Part shown: one piece after another, positions 31,690 through 39,535 of the stretch | Numbering within the stretch: the stretch's first letter is position 1 | Layout: every line of letters begins with the position of its first letter | DNA from: Dehalococcoidia bacterium | Lineage (GTDB): Bacteria > Chloroflexota > Dehalococcoidia > UBA2979 | Direction: 5' to 3' | Assembly: GCA_028279505.1 (NCBI GenBank) | Contig: JANQNP010000026.1 | Location: 1-41,675 of the forward strand | DNA: 41,675 bases | Position numbers and translations under genes: made by a program | The notes under the pieces: generated by a model | Told to the model about the DNA's origin: nothing | The model's input: only the letters and a program-made list of their open reading frames with translations | The model's database searches: none

Positions 31690-32091
31690 ATGCCGTTGAG
31701 CGCCGATCAGGACCAGTACCTCCGCGACCACAACATGGGCGTGCTTGGCACGGGCCGCCGTGACGGGTCGCCGCAGCTCTCAATGATCATCTACGACTAC
31801 GACGGCAAGGACGTGGTGATCTCGGTGACGAGCGACCGCGCCAAGTGGAAGAACGCGATGCGCCAGCCGCAGGTGGCACTCCTCGTGCCCGACGGGCGCA
31901 AGCAGCTGATCGTCTACGGGACCGTCGAGGGCGTGACGGAGACCGAGGCGCGGAACGCCGGGACGAAGCGGATCCGCGCCCGGATGGGTCGCCCGGTCGA
32001 GGTGAGCGACGAGGAGCTGACGGCCGAGCTGGACGGGAACAATCGCGTAATCCTCAAGCTAACGCCGGACCGCGGGTTCATGAACGACTGA
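31690..32091 (+). CDS. PPOX-class (split-barrel) F420/FMN-dependent protein
   Basis: A 133-residue protein of the pyridoxamine-phosphate-oxidase-like split-barrel fold. It begins with a helix (LSADQDQYLRDHNMGVLGTG), continues GRRDGSPQLSMIIYDYDG, VISVTSDRAKWKNAMRQPQV, LLVPDGRKQLIVYGTVEGVT, and ends KLTPDRGFMND. Such proteins bind F420, FMN or heme; TSDRAKWKNAMRQP resembles F420-binding family members. The exact cofactor and substrate are unknown. ATG at 31690 has AAAGGAG ten nt upstream. TAGGAT at 31655-31660 is a possible -10. Confidence 0.85.
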   Translation: MPLSADQDQYLRDHNMGVLGTGRRDGSPQLSMIIYDYDGKDVVISVTSDRAKWKNAMRQPQVALLVPDGRKQLIVYGTVEGVTETEARNAGTKRIRARMGRPVEVSDEELTAELDGNNRVILKLTPDRGFMND

Positions 32092-32118
32092 CGGCCCGCC
32101 CCCCGGCGGAACGCTGCG

Positions 32119-32145
32119 GTGGCCGCGGTCGTTAGGCGGGGGTGA
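32119..32145 (+). other. putative 8-codon mini-ORF overlapping the lipoprotein gene start
   Basis: GTG 32119 opens eight codons (MAAVVRRG) and ends in a TGA overlapping the lipoprotein GTG as GTGA. It begins 27 nt after the PPOX gene stop, so it does not touch the upstream gene. Confidence 0.25.
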
Positions 32146-33575
32146 GCATTCAACTCCAGATCGTTCCGGTCGTAGCGGCCCGAGCCGTGCGCCGGCTGAG
32201 GTTGACCTCGATCGCCCTATTGCTTGCCGTGTTAGCGCTCGCCGCCTGTACCGGCGACGGAGCGCCCACGCCGGCAACGCCGGAGCCGACCGGCACCGCC
32301 GCGCCGACACCGACTGCTCCTCCTTCGGCGCGTTCGCCTTCGCCGCCCGGTCCATGGGAGGTGGGGGAGTCGATCGAGCTGGCGCTGGAGCCGTACGCCG
32401 AGGCCACTCTGTCGGTTGTCGATGCCGGGACGGTGCTGCCACCTCGGGATCAGCTTGACCGCGAGGGCGGCGCGTTCGTCTGGGACCGCTCCGAGGATCA
32501 GCTGCTACTCATCGAGGGGGTGCGAGACCTCTATCTCGCGCCAGGATTGACTGGCGGGCGACCGATCGGCATCGCGCTAACAGCCGACCTCGAGATCCCC
32601 GGGGCGACGAGCGTCGTCGTCCGCCTCGAGCCACTCGAGGTGGTGGCGCTGCCGGTGGTCGCGAACGTGCGGACCGAGCTGTTCGAGGCGGTCTGGGACG
32701 ACCCGACGACGGTGCGTGTCACGTTCTCCGAGCCGTTAAGTTTCGATGGCCGGCAGGCGCCCGACGGCGAGTACACGCTCGACCTCGAGACGGCGACGCT
32801 GACGCTGGTGCGGACGATTCGGCGCGGCACCTCGGCGTCGATTGATGTCGAGCAGACGTGGTGGAGTAGCACGGCCGGGTACACCTCGATGATCGTGCAG
32901 AACGGCCAACGAACCTTGCGGCGTGGGGACGGGGGGCTCGGGGAGGAGCTGGCCGGGCACGTGCGGCAGTGGGCCGAGAGTGCGGATGGCGGGCGGGTGG
33001 CGATGGTGGCGGAGCGCTCGGAACTGCTGGTCTACGACTTCGAGCGCGATCGGCGGGTGGTGGTCGGTGGCCCCGCGGATTACGGGAGCGTGGATTGGTC
33101 GCCGGACGGGCGCTACCTGGCGGTGACCGTCTTCGGTTCGCTGGGCCAGCCGTCGCTCGCAGCGATCTTCGACGTCGAGCCGCTGCGCGGCGACGTGCCG
33201 CCGCCGGACCGCGACAACGAATGGCTGGTACTGCCACCGCTGGAGAATGTGTGGTCATGGCAATGGCGGAACGCAACTGAACTCTTCGTCGGCGGGGACG
33301 GGACTCTTTGGTTGCTCGAGATCGCGAGCGGTGAGCTGCGTGCGGTCCTCGATGATCGGCAGCCGTACGACACGCTCGCGTGGAATGCCGCCACGTCGAC
33401 GCTCGCGCATAGCCGGCTGCGCGGAGTGCCGGTGTCAATCCTCGAGCTGGGCGAAGCCGGCGGGTGGTTCGATCTCCCGTTGCTCGCTGCCTCACCGCAT
33501 GTGGGTCTGTTCGACATGAACTGGGGCGGCGGAGGGCAGTGGCTGGCGCTCAACACCGCTCCCGGACGTTCGTAG
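32142..33575 (+). CDS. predicted lipoprotein with beta-propeller-like region, function unknown
   Basis: A 477-residue exported protein. The signal peptide is basic (residues 14-20) then hydrophobic (TSIALLLAVLALAACTGDG), with a lipobox whose Cys would be near residue 36. A Thr/Pro-rich linker (about residues 40-70) leads to a beta-rich domain. The second half carries TolB/WD-like blades, for example YGSVDWSPDGRYLAVTVFG. No catalytic motif was seen. Ig-like wording appears in VRVTFSEPLSFDGRQAPDGE, as in adhesion-type domains. The start is GTG 32142, overlapped by a mini-ORF stop. It ends 106 nt before aspS, in a gap with consecutive hairpins. Confidence 0.8.
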   Translation: MSIQLQIVPVVAARAVRRLRLTSIALLLAVLALAACTGDGAPTPATPEPTGTAAPTPTAPPSARSPSPPGPWEVGESIELALEPYAEATLSVVDAGTVLPPRDQLDREGGAFVWDRSEDQLLLIEGVRDLYLAPGLTGGRPIGIALTADLEIPGATSVVVRLEPLEVVALPVVANVRTELFEAVWDDPTTVRVTFSEPLSFDGRQAPDGEYTLDLETATLTLVRTIRRGTSASIDVEQTWWSSTAGYTSMIVQNGQRTLRRGDGGLGEELAGHVRQWAESADGGRVAMVAERSELLVYDFERDRRVVVGGPADYGSVDWSPDGRYLAVTVFGSLGQPSLAAIFDVEPLRGDVPPPDRDNEWLVLPPLENVWSWQWRNATELFVGGDGTLWLLEIASGELRAVLDDRQPYDTLAWNAATSTLAHSRLRGVPVSILELGEAGGWFDLPLLAASPHVGLFDMNWGGGGQWLALNTAPGRS

Positions 33576-33591
33576 GGCATTCCGCCTAGAA

Positions 33592-33642
33592 GCACCCTGC
33601 GGTGCGTGCGACACTTCGTCGCACGGCGCGGGCCCTCGAGGG
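33592..33642 (+). other. consecutive hairpins between the lipoprotein gene and aspS
   Basis: GCACC-CTGC-GGTGC (33592-33605) is followed with no gap by GTGCGAC-ACTTC-GTCGCAC (33606-33624), and soon after by the palindrome CCCTCGAGGG (33633-33642). There is no T-run. It may be a terminator, a processing site or an attenuator of aspS. It is too short for a T-box. Confidence 0.45.
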
Positions 33643-33681
33643 GTGCGCTGGTTCCGAGGACTGCGAGCGAGGGCGATCGAC

Positions 33682-35532
33682 GTGCTGAAGACCCGCGACT
33701 GTGGCGAGCTGCGTGCGGAGCACGCCGGGGAGCAGGTGACGCTCTCCGGCTGGGTGCACCGACGACGCGATCACGGTGGGTTGGTGTTCGTCGATCTGCG
33801 GGATTCGACCGGGCTGACGCAGGTGGTGTTCCACCCGGAGCACGCGCCGGAGGCGACGGCAGTGGCCTCGGATGTGCGGGACGAATACGTGCTGCAGGTG
33901 CAGGGCGAGGTGCAGCGGCGCCGTGACGGCACGGAGAACGCCGAGCTGGCGACCGGGGCGATCGAGGTGCAGGCGAGCGCTGCCGAGGTGCTGAACCCCT
34001 CGAGGACGCCGCCGTTTCCGGTGAACCAGGAGGCGAACGTCGGCGACCAGACGCGGCTGCGCTACCGCTACCTGGACCTGCGGCGGGAGCGGATGGCGCG
34101 GAACATGCGGCTGCGCCACCAGGTGGTGAAGCACATCCGCGACTTCCACGACGCGCGCGGATTCGTGGAGGTGGAGACGCCGGTGCTGGGGCTCGCCTCG
34201 CCGGAGGGTGCGCGCGATTACCTGGTGCCGAGCCGAGTGCATCCGGGGAGCTTCTACGCGTTGCCGCAGTCGCCGCAGCAGTGGAAGCAGATGCTGATGG
34301 TGGGCGGCGTGGACCGCTACTTCCAGATCGCGCGCTGCTACCGCGACGAAGACCTGCGGATGGACCGCCAGCCTGAGTTCACGCAGCTCGACGTGGAGAT
34401 GGCATTCGTCGAGGAAGACGACGTGATGCGGCTCAACGAGGAGCTGTTGATCGAGCTGGCGGCGGCGTTCATGCCGGAGAAGCGGGTGGACGTGCCGTTC
34501 CCTCGGATGACGCACGCCGAGGCTGACGAGCGCTACGGCAGCGACAAGCCGGACATCCGCTACGCGGTGGAGCTGCACGACCTGACGAACTACGTGCGCG
34601 ACACGGAGTTCAAGGTGTTCAGCGGCGCGATCGAGGCTGGGGGGCGGGTCCGGGCGATCGCGGTGCCGGGCGGTGCCGACACCTCGAGGCGCGACGTCGA
34701 CCGGCTGGTCGAGATGGCGAAGGAGGCGGGCGCGAGGGGCCTCGTGTGGGCTCAGTTCACCGGCGAGGGTCCGCTGGACGGGCTGGTCGACGACGATGTG
34801 AAGTCGCCGGTGGGACGGTTCTTCGACGCGGAGGCGCTGGCGGAGCTGGGCCGCGCGTGCGGCGCGTCGCGTGGCGACATGCTGCTGATCGCGGCCGACC
34901 AGGACGAGGTGACGTCGCGCGTCCTCGATGTGTTGCGCCGGCACGTGGCCACGGAGCGCGGGCTCGCGGACCCCGACCGGCTGGCCTTCCTCTGGATCAC
35001 GGAGTTTCCGCTGCTGGAGTGGGACGACGAAGCCGAGCGCTGGTCCGCGGTGCACCATCTGTTCACCTCGCCGATGGATGAGGATCGTGAGCTGCTGGCC
35101 AGCGACCCGGGCAAGGTGCGGGCGCGCGCGTACGACGTGATCTGTAACGGCCAGGAGATCGGCGGCGGCTCGGTGCGGATGCACCGGCGCGAGATGCAGC
35201 AAGAGGTCATGTCGCTGCTGGGGCTGTCGCCAGAGGATGCGCACGAGCAGTTCGCACACATGCTCGACGCCTTCGAGTACGGCGCGCCGCCGCACGGCGG
35301 GATCGCGTGGGGCCTCGACCGGACGGTGGCGCTGTTCGCGGGCGAGACGGACATCCGCGAGGTGATCGCGTTCCCGAAGACGAAGTCGGCGGTCGACATG
35401 GTGACGGGCGCGCCGGCGCCGGTGGCCGCCGACCAGCTCGGCGAGGTGCACGTGGATCTCTCGGCCAGCGCGCGTGAGACGCTCGCGGCGACGGCGCGAG
35501 ACGTTCGCGAGGGCCTCGAGGATGACGACTAG
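33682..35532 (+). CDS. aspS: aspartate--tRNA ligase, probably the non-discriminating type
   Basis: Class II synthetase of 616 residues. The anticodon-binding OB domain starts MLKTRDCGELRAEH and has GWVHRRRDHGGLVFVDLRD. Motif 1 region is FVEVETPVLGLASPEGARDY, motif 2 is FQIARCYRDEDLRMDRQPEF, the bacterial GAD insertion lies between, and motif 3 is GGIAWGLDRTVALFAGE. The His in RRRDHGG is the residue associated with relaxed tRNA-Asn charging in P. aeruginosa AspRS (E. coli has Leu there). That would need GatCAB to make Asn-tRNA; this part is inference. GTG at 33682 has GAGGG eight nt upstream; an in-frame GTG at 33643 would add 13 residues outside the family pattern. Confidence 0.95.
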   Translation: MLKTRDCGELRAEHAGEQVTLSGWVHRRRDHGGLVFVDLRDSTGLTQVVFHPEHAPEATAVASDVRDEYVLQVQGEVQRRRDGTENAELATGAIEVQASAAEVLNPSRTPPFPVNQEANVGDQTRLRYRYLDLRRERMARNMRLRHQVVKHIRDFHDARGFVEVETPVLGLASPEGARDYLVPSRVHPGSFYALPQSPQQWKQMLMVGGVDRYFQIARCYRDEDLRMDRQPEFTQLDVEMAFVEEDDVMRLNEELLIELAAAFMPEKRVDVPFPRMTHAEADERYGSDKPDIRYAVELHDLTNYVRDTEFKVFSGAIEAGGRVRAIAVPGGADTSRRDVDRLVEMAKEAGARGLVWAQFTGEGPLDGLVDDDVKSPVGRFFDAEALAELGRACGASRGDMLLIAADQDEVTSRVLDVLRRHVATERGLADPDRLAFLWITEFPLLEWDDEAERWSAVHHLFTSPMDEDRELLASDPGKVRARAYDVICNGQEIGGGSVRMHRREMQQEVMSLLGLSPEDAHEQFAHMLDAFEYGAPPHGGIAWGLDRTVALFAGETDIREVIAFPKTKSAVDMVTGAPAPVAADQLGEVHVDLSASARETLAATARDVREGLEDDD

Positions 35533-35663
35533 CCCTCGGACGGCGGCGCGCCACGACGGGCGCGGGTTTGAGGACCGAGCAGGCGAGTACTAGCTGCCCC
35601 GAGGCGCGGCCGAGCGATCCACCGCGATCCTGATTACGTACCGAGGGGCAACGGGCGGTAGGC

Positions 35664-35669
35664 TATGCT
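35664..35669 (+). promoter_or_regulatory. -10-like TATGCT upstream of the peptide ABC transporter operon
   Basis: TATGCT lies 70 nt before the start of the binding protein gene, in a 207-nt gap after aspS. No strong -35 was seen. The rest of the gap shows no gene apart from the six-codon mini-ORF listed separately. Confidence 0.3.
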
Positions 35670-35722
35670 TGCCGTCCTGATTCGCGTCAGCGTCCCCCAC
35701 CGATTGGCGTCCTCACGCACGT

Positions 35723-35743
35723 ATGAGTGGAGCCGATGGATGA
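35723..35743 (+). other. putative 6-codon mini-ORF overlapping the binding-protein start
   Basis: ATG 35723 opens six codons (MSGADG) and ends in a TGA overlapping the ATG of the binding protein gene as ATGA. Both starts read ATGAG(T/C)GG, so the start region may be a local duplication. The main gene also has GGAG seven nt upstream, so coupling is not required. Confidence 0.25.
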
Positions 35744-37428
35744 GCGGTCAGAATCGTCTACTCGCGATCCTGTTGAGCGTGCTTGCCGTCCTCGTGCTGG
35801 CGGTGGGCGGTCTTTCGGCCGTGTTGCTTCTCTCGGGCAGCGACGACAACGGCGGGCCGACGGGCGTCAGGACCGGCTCGGGGAACAGCGGCGATGGTGA
35901 CGGTGGAAGCAGCGCGACGGGCCGGCTGCGGCTGGCCTCATCCGACCCGGTGACGCTCGATCCGCACCTCACGACCGACGCGACCTCGGCGGAGTACATC
36001 GTCGAGATCTTCTCCGGGCTGGTCACGATCGACCGTGACCTCAACCTGCAACCGGACCTCGCCGAGGCGTGGGACGTGAGCGCGGATGGGACGGTCTACA
36101 CCTTCACGCTGCGCGAGGACATCTTCTTCCACACCGGTCGGCGCGTGACCGCGGACGACGTGGCGTACTCGATCAACCGCGCGACCTCGCGGGAGCTGCA
36201 GTCGACGGTGGCGCGGGCGTTCCTCGGGGACATCGTCGGCGCGCGCGAGCACATTGCCGGTCTTGCGGACGACGTGAGTGGCGTCGAGGTGATCGACGAG
36301 CGGACGATCCGGTTCACCCTCGATGCGCCGAAGCCGTTCTTCCTGGCGAAGCTGACGTACCCGACGGCGTTCGTCGTCGACCAGCAGCAGATCGAGTCGA
36401 ACCCGCGCAACTGGACGAGGAAGCCGAACGGGACCGGGCCGTACAAGCTGCAGGAGTGGCGGCTCGGCGAACGGATCGTGCTGGAGTCGAACGAGCGGTT
36501 CTACCTCGGTGAGCCGCCGCTGGCGGAGGTGCTGTACACCCTCGCGGGTGGGTCCGCGCTGACGCGGTTCGAGAACGACGACCTGGACGTGGCGTCGATC
36601 TCGATCAACGACATCGACCGCGCGCGCGACCCGTCGAGCGACATCGGCCCGCTGTACAGCTCGTGGCCGCAGTTCAGCGTGTCGTACCTCGCGTTCACGA
36701 CAGATGAGCCGCCGTTCGACGACGTGAACGTGCGGCGCGCCCTCGGGCTGGCGATCGACCGAGCCAAGATCGCCGAGGTGACGTTCAACAACATGCTCGT
36801 GCCGGCGACGGGGATTCTCGCGCCCGGGCTGCCCGGCTTCACTCCGGATGACAAGACCTTCCCCTTCGACCCGGACGCGGCACGTGAGGCGCTGGCGGCC
36901 TCGAAGTACGAGGTCCAGGACGGCCGGTTGGTCGGCGAGGACGGGCCGCTGCCGATGGTGATCACCGAGGTTGGTGGCGGCGCCGAGGCGGCGATCGACA
37001 CGCAGGCGTTCCTGGAGCAGTGGCGGACCGAACTCGGGTTGGAGATCGAGATCCGGCAGACGGACTTCGCGACCTTCCTCGCGGAGCAGGACGCGGGCGA
37101 GCTGCAGATGTTCAACGGCGGCTGGATCATGGACTACCCAGACCCCGAGGATATTCTGGACCTCAAGTTCCACTCGACCTCGGAGCTGAACGACCTCAGC
37201 TACGAGAACCCGCAGGTGGACGCCTTGCTCGAGGAGGCGCGGACGGAGCTCGACTCCGAGGTCCGTCTGGACCTGTACCGGGAGGTCGAGCAGCTGATCG
37301 TCCAGGACGCCGCGTGGCTGCCGCTGTACTTCTCGCAGGCGCACGTGGTGGTCAATGAGGCAGTCGAAGGCTGGTTTGAGCCCGAGATGGTGATTCCGCG
37401 GCTACGCTTCGTCGAGGTGAACCGCTAG
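35740..37428 (+). CDS. ABC transporter substrate-binding protein, peptide type (SBP family 5)
   Basis: A 562-residue extracellular binding protein that would feed the two permeases downstream. An N-terminal hydrophobic segment (LLAILLSVLAVLVLAVGGLS) is followed by a Gly/Ser/Asp-rich linker without a lipobox Cys, so it may stay anchored by this helix. The SBP_bac_5 domain shows SDPVTLDPHLTTDATSAEYI, DLAEAWDVSADGTVYTFTLR, VTADDVAYSINRA, NGTGPYKLQEWRLGERIVLE, and VNVRRALGLAIDRAKIAEVT. The ligand is probably a peptide, but nickel, heme or sugars are possible. ATG 35740 has GGAG seven nt upstream. Confidence 0.92.
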   Translation: MSGQNRLLAILLSVLAVLVLAVGGLSAVLLLSGSDDNGGPTGVRTGSGNSGDGDGGSSATGRLRLASSDPVTLDPHLTTDATSAEYIVEIFSGLVTIDRDLNLQPDLAEAWDVSADGTVYTFTLREDIFFHTGRRVTADDVAYSINRATSRELQSTVARAFLGDIVGAREHIAGLADDVSGVEVIDERTIRFTLDAPKPFFLAKLTYPTAFVVDQQQIESNPRNWTRKPNGTGPYKLQEWRLGERIVLESNERFYLGEPPLAEVLYTLAGGSALTRFENDDLDVASISINDIDRARDPSSDIGPLYSSWPQFSVSYLAFTTDEPPFDDVNVRRALGLAIDRAKIAEVTFNNMLVPATGILAPGLPGFTPDDKTFPFDPDAAREALAASKYEVQDGRLVGEDGPLPMVITEVGGGAEAAIDTQAFLEQWRTELGLEIEIRQTDFATFLAEQDAGELQMFNGGWIMDYPDPEDILDLKFHSTSELNDLSYENPQVDALLEEARTELDSEVRLDLYREVEQLIVQDAAWLPLYFSQAHVVVNEAVEGWFEPEMVIPRLRFVEVNR

Positions 37429-37454
37429 GAGCGCCCTCGGGACGACGCTGACCG

Positions 37455-38435
37455 ATGACCGCGTACATCATTCGCCGACTGCTGTGGTTGCCGATCATCC
37501 TCGTGATCGTCACCTTCTTCACGTTCGCGATCGCACGTTTCGGGCCCGGCGATCCGCTGCTGGTGGTGGCGGGGCAGATTCGCGACGACGAGGTGCTGGA
37601 GCAGATCCGCGCTGACCGCGGCCTCGATGGGAACGTGTTCGAGCAGTATCAGACGTGGCTGTTCGACGCGGTTCGCGGCGACTTCGGCGAGTCGATCCAG
37701 CAGCAGGGGTTCACGGTCACCGAGATCCTGCTGCCGAAGATGTGGATCTCGGCGCAGCTCGGGATCATCGCAATCATCACGATCTTCGGACTCGGGATCC
37801 CGCTCGGGTTGCTGGCGGCGCGGGCGAACGGGACGTGGGTCGATCCGTTCGTGATCAGCACGTTGCTGTTCCTGCAGGCGATTCCGGTGTTGGTGGTGAT
37901 CCCGCCGCTGCTGTGGCTGTTTGCGACGCAGCTCGACTGGTTGCCGGTGGGCGGCTGGGACGGGCTGTTCGACATCTGGTGGATCGGTGGAGTGATCGCT
38001 GTGCCGATTCCGGATCCACACCTCTATATCCCGCTGGTGGCCTTCACGCTGCCCGGTTTCGCCGGGGTGGCGCGGCTGACGCGGATCACGGCGTTGGAGG
38101 TGCAGAAGGAGGACTACGTCCGCACTGCGCGCGCGAAGGGGCTCTCCGAGGGGCGGGTGACGTTCCGGCACGTGCTTCCGAACTCGCTGCTGCCGCTGGT
38201 CACCGTGATCGGGTTCGCGCTGGCCGGGGTCCTCGAGGGGGCGTTCTTCGTGGAGACGTTGCTGGGGATTCCCGGCATCGGACGGTTCGTGTTCCAGGCG
38301 GTGGGGAGTCGTGACTACGACGTGATCCTGGCGACGACGGCGATCTTCGCGACGGCGTTCGTGGTGATGAACCTGGTGATCGACATCGTCTATGGGTTCA
38401 TCGATCCGCGGATCCGGGTGGGGGCGAGTCGCTGA
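37455..38435 (+). CDS. ABC transporter permease, DppB-like
   Basis: A 326-residue inner membrane permease of the peptide/nickel type. It begins MTAYIIRRLLWLPIILVIVT with the usual FGPGDPLLVVAG segment, and the EAA loop that docks the ATPase is EDYVRTARAKGLSEGRVTFR. The C-terminal FIDPRIRV is characteristic of DppB proteins. Six membrane helices are visible. It follows the binding protein gene after 26 nt with no mini-ORF and overlaps the next permease by one base (TGATG). Confidence 0.93.
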   Translation: MTAYIIRRLLWLPIILVIVTFFTFAIARFGPGDPLLVVAGQIRDDEVLEQIRADRGLDGNVFEQYQTWLFDAVRGDFGESIQQQGFTVTEILLPKMWISAQLGIIAIITIFGLGIPLGLLAARANGTWVDPFVISTLLFLQAIPVLVVIPPLLWLFATQLDWLPVGGWDGLFDIWWIGGVIAVPIPDPHLYIPLVAFTLPGFAGVARLTRITALEVQKEDYVRTARAKGLSEGRVTFRHVLPNSLLPLVTVIGFALAGVLEGAFFVETLLGIPGIGRFVFQAVGSRDYDVILATTAIFATAFVVMNLVIDIVYGFIDPRIRVGASR

Positions 38436-39397
38436 TGGCGACCCAGGCGGCGCAGGCTCCGGCGGGGTTCGGCGCGCTCGAGGGGCGCAGCGAGTGGTCG
38501 CTGGTCTGGGAGCGGCTTCGGCGTAAGAAGCTGGCGATGATCTCGCTGGTCGTGATCATCGTGATCTACGGAGCGGGTCTCTTCGCCTCGGTGCTGGCGC
38601 CGTATTCGTACACGGAGCAGAACCTCGATCGGGGGCTGGAGGGGATCAGCGCCGACCACTGGCTGGGCACCGACCGGCTGGGGCGCGATTTGCTGAGCCG
38701 GGCGATGTACTCGGCGCGCACGACGCTGATCATCACAGCGGCGGTCGTGCTGAGCGGGTCGCTGCTCCTCGGGAACGGGCTCGGGCTTCTGGCGGGGTAC
38801 CGAGGTGGCTGGGTCGACAACGCGATCATGCGCGTGGGGGAGGTGTTCTCCTCGTTGCCGGGTTTGCTGATGTTGATCTTGATCAACGCGTCGCTCTCGC
38901 CTCGGGTGGTCGATGCGGTCAGATCGATCGAGGAGAACACGCCGCTGACCGGGCTCGTGTCGTCCGGGTTCGCGTCGTACATCACGGTGTTCTTGGCGCT
39001 GTCGCTGTTCTTCTGGGTGGGGACGGCGCGGATCATCCGCGCGCAGGTGCTCCAGCTGCGGGAGCGCGAGTTCATCATGGCGGCGGAGGCGCTGGGCGCG
39101 AGCCAGCGGCGGGTGATCATCCGGCATGTGCTGCCGAACATCTCCTTCCTCGTCGTGCTGCAGATCTCCGCGACGCTCGGGTCGGTCGCCGGGTCGGAGC
39201 TGGTGCTGTCGTGGTTCGGGGTGGGGATCCAGCCGCCGGCGCCCTCGTTTGGCGCGATGCTGTTCGAGGGGTCGGGGGCGCGGACGTTCCAAGCGCACCC
39301 GAACCTGCTGCTGGTGCCGGGGGTCGCGATCACGATGTTGCTGCTGGGTTTCGCGCTACTGGGGGATGCGCTGAACGACGCGATCGCGGGTCGCTAG
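38435..39397 (+). CDS. ABC transporter permease, DppC-like
   Basis: A 320-residue partner permease. It has the N-terminal WERLRRKKLAMISLVVIIVI helix, the conserved HWLGTDRLGRDLLSRAMYSA, and the EAA loop EFIMAAEALGASQRRVIIRH. The ending LGFALLGDALNDAI is typical of DppC. No ATPase genes follow; the next gene is tig. The system must borrow ATPases encoded elsewhere. A small hairpin (CCC-CTAA-GGG) after its stop, near 39414-39423, is the only candidate end signal. Confidence 0.93.
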   Translation: MATQAAQAPAGFGALEGRSEWSLVWERLRRKKLAMISLVVIIVIYGAGLFASVLAPYSYTEQNLDRGLEGISADHWLGTDRLGRDLLSRAMYSARTTLIITAAVVLSGSLLLGNGLGLLAGYRGGWVDNAIMRVGEVFSSLPGLLMLILINASLSPRVVDAVRSIEENTPLTGLVSSGFASYITVFLALSLFFWVGTARIIRAQVLQLREREFIMAAEALGASQRRVIIRHVLPNISFLVVLQISATLGSVAGSELVLSWFGVGIQPPAPSFGAMLFEGSGARTFQAHPNLLLVPGVAITMLLLGFALLGDALNDAIAGR

Positions 39398-39440
39398 CCA
39401 GCAACGACGGGCTCCCCTAAGGGTGGGCGCAGACAGGCGA

Positions 39441-39449
39441 TGCTATACT
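39441..39449 (+). promoter_or_regulatory. extended -10 promoter for tig-clpP
   Basis: TGCTATACT is a strong extended -10 (TGn plus TATACT at 39444-39449). No -35 consensus lies 17 nt upstream, as expected for extended -10 promoters. The leader of about 80 nt holds a GCGTC-TCCACG-GACGC hairpin (39501-39516). Confidence 0.55.
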
Positions 39450-39535
39450 TCGAAGACTGGTTTCAGACCTGTCATCCGGGAGTTTTCTAGCGTTTCTTGG
39501 GCGTCTCCACGGACGCGACGGTTGAAGGTGTACGC

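Noticed and set aside
33576..33681. T-box riboswitch in the aspS leader
   Set aside because: The region is only about 106 nt and lacks the conserved T-box sequence; only simple hairpins are present.
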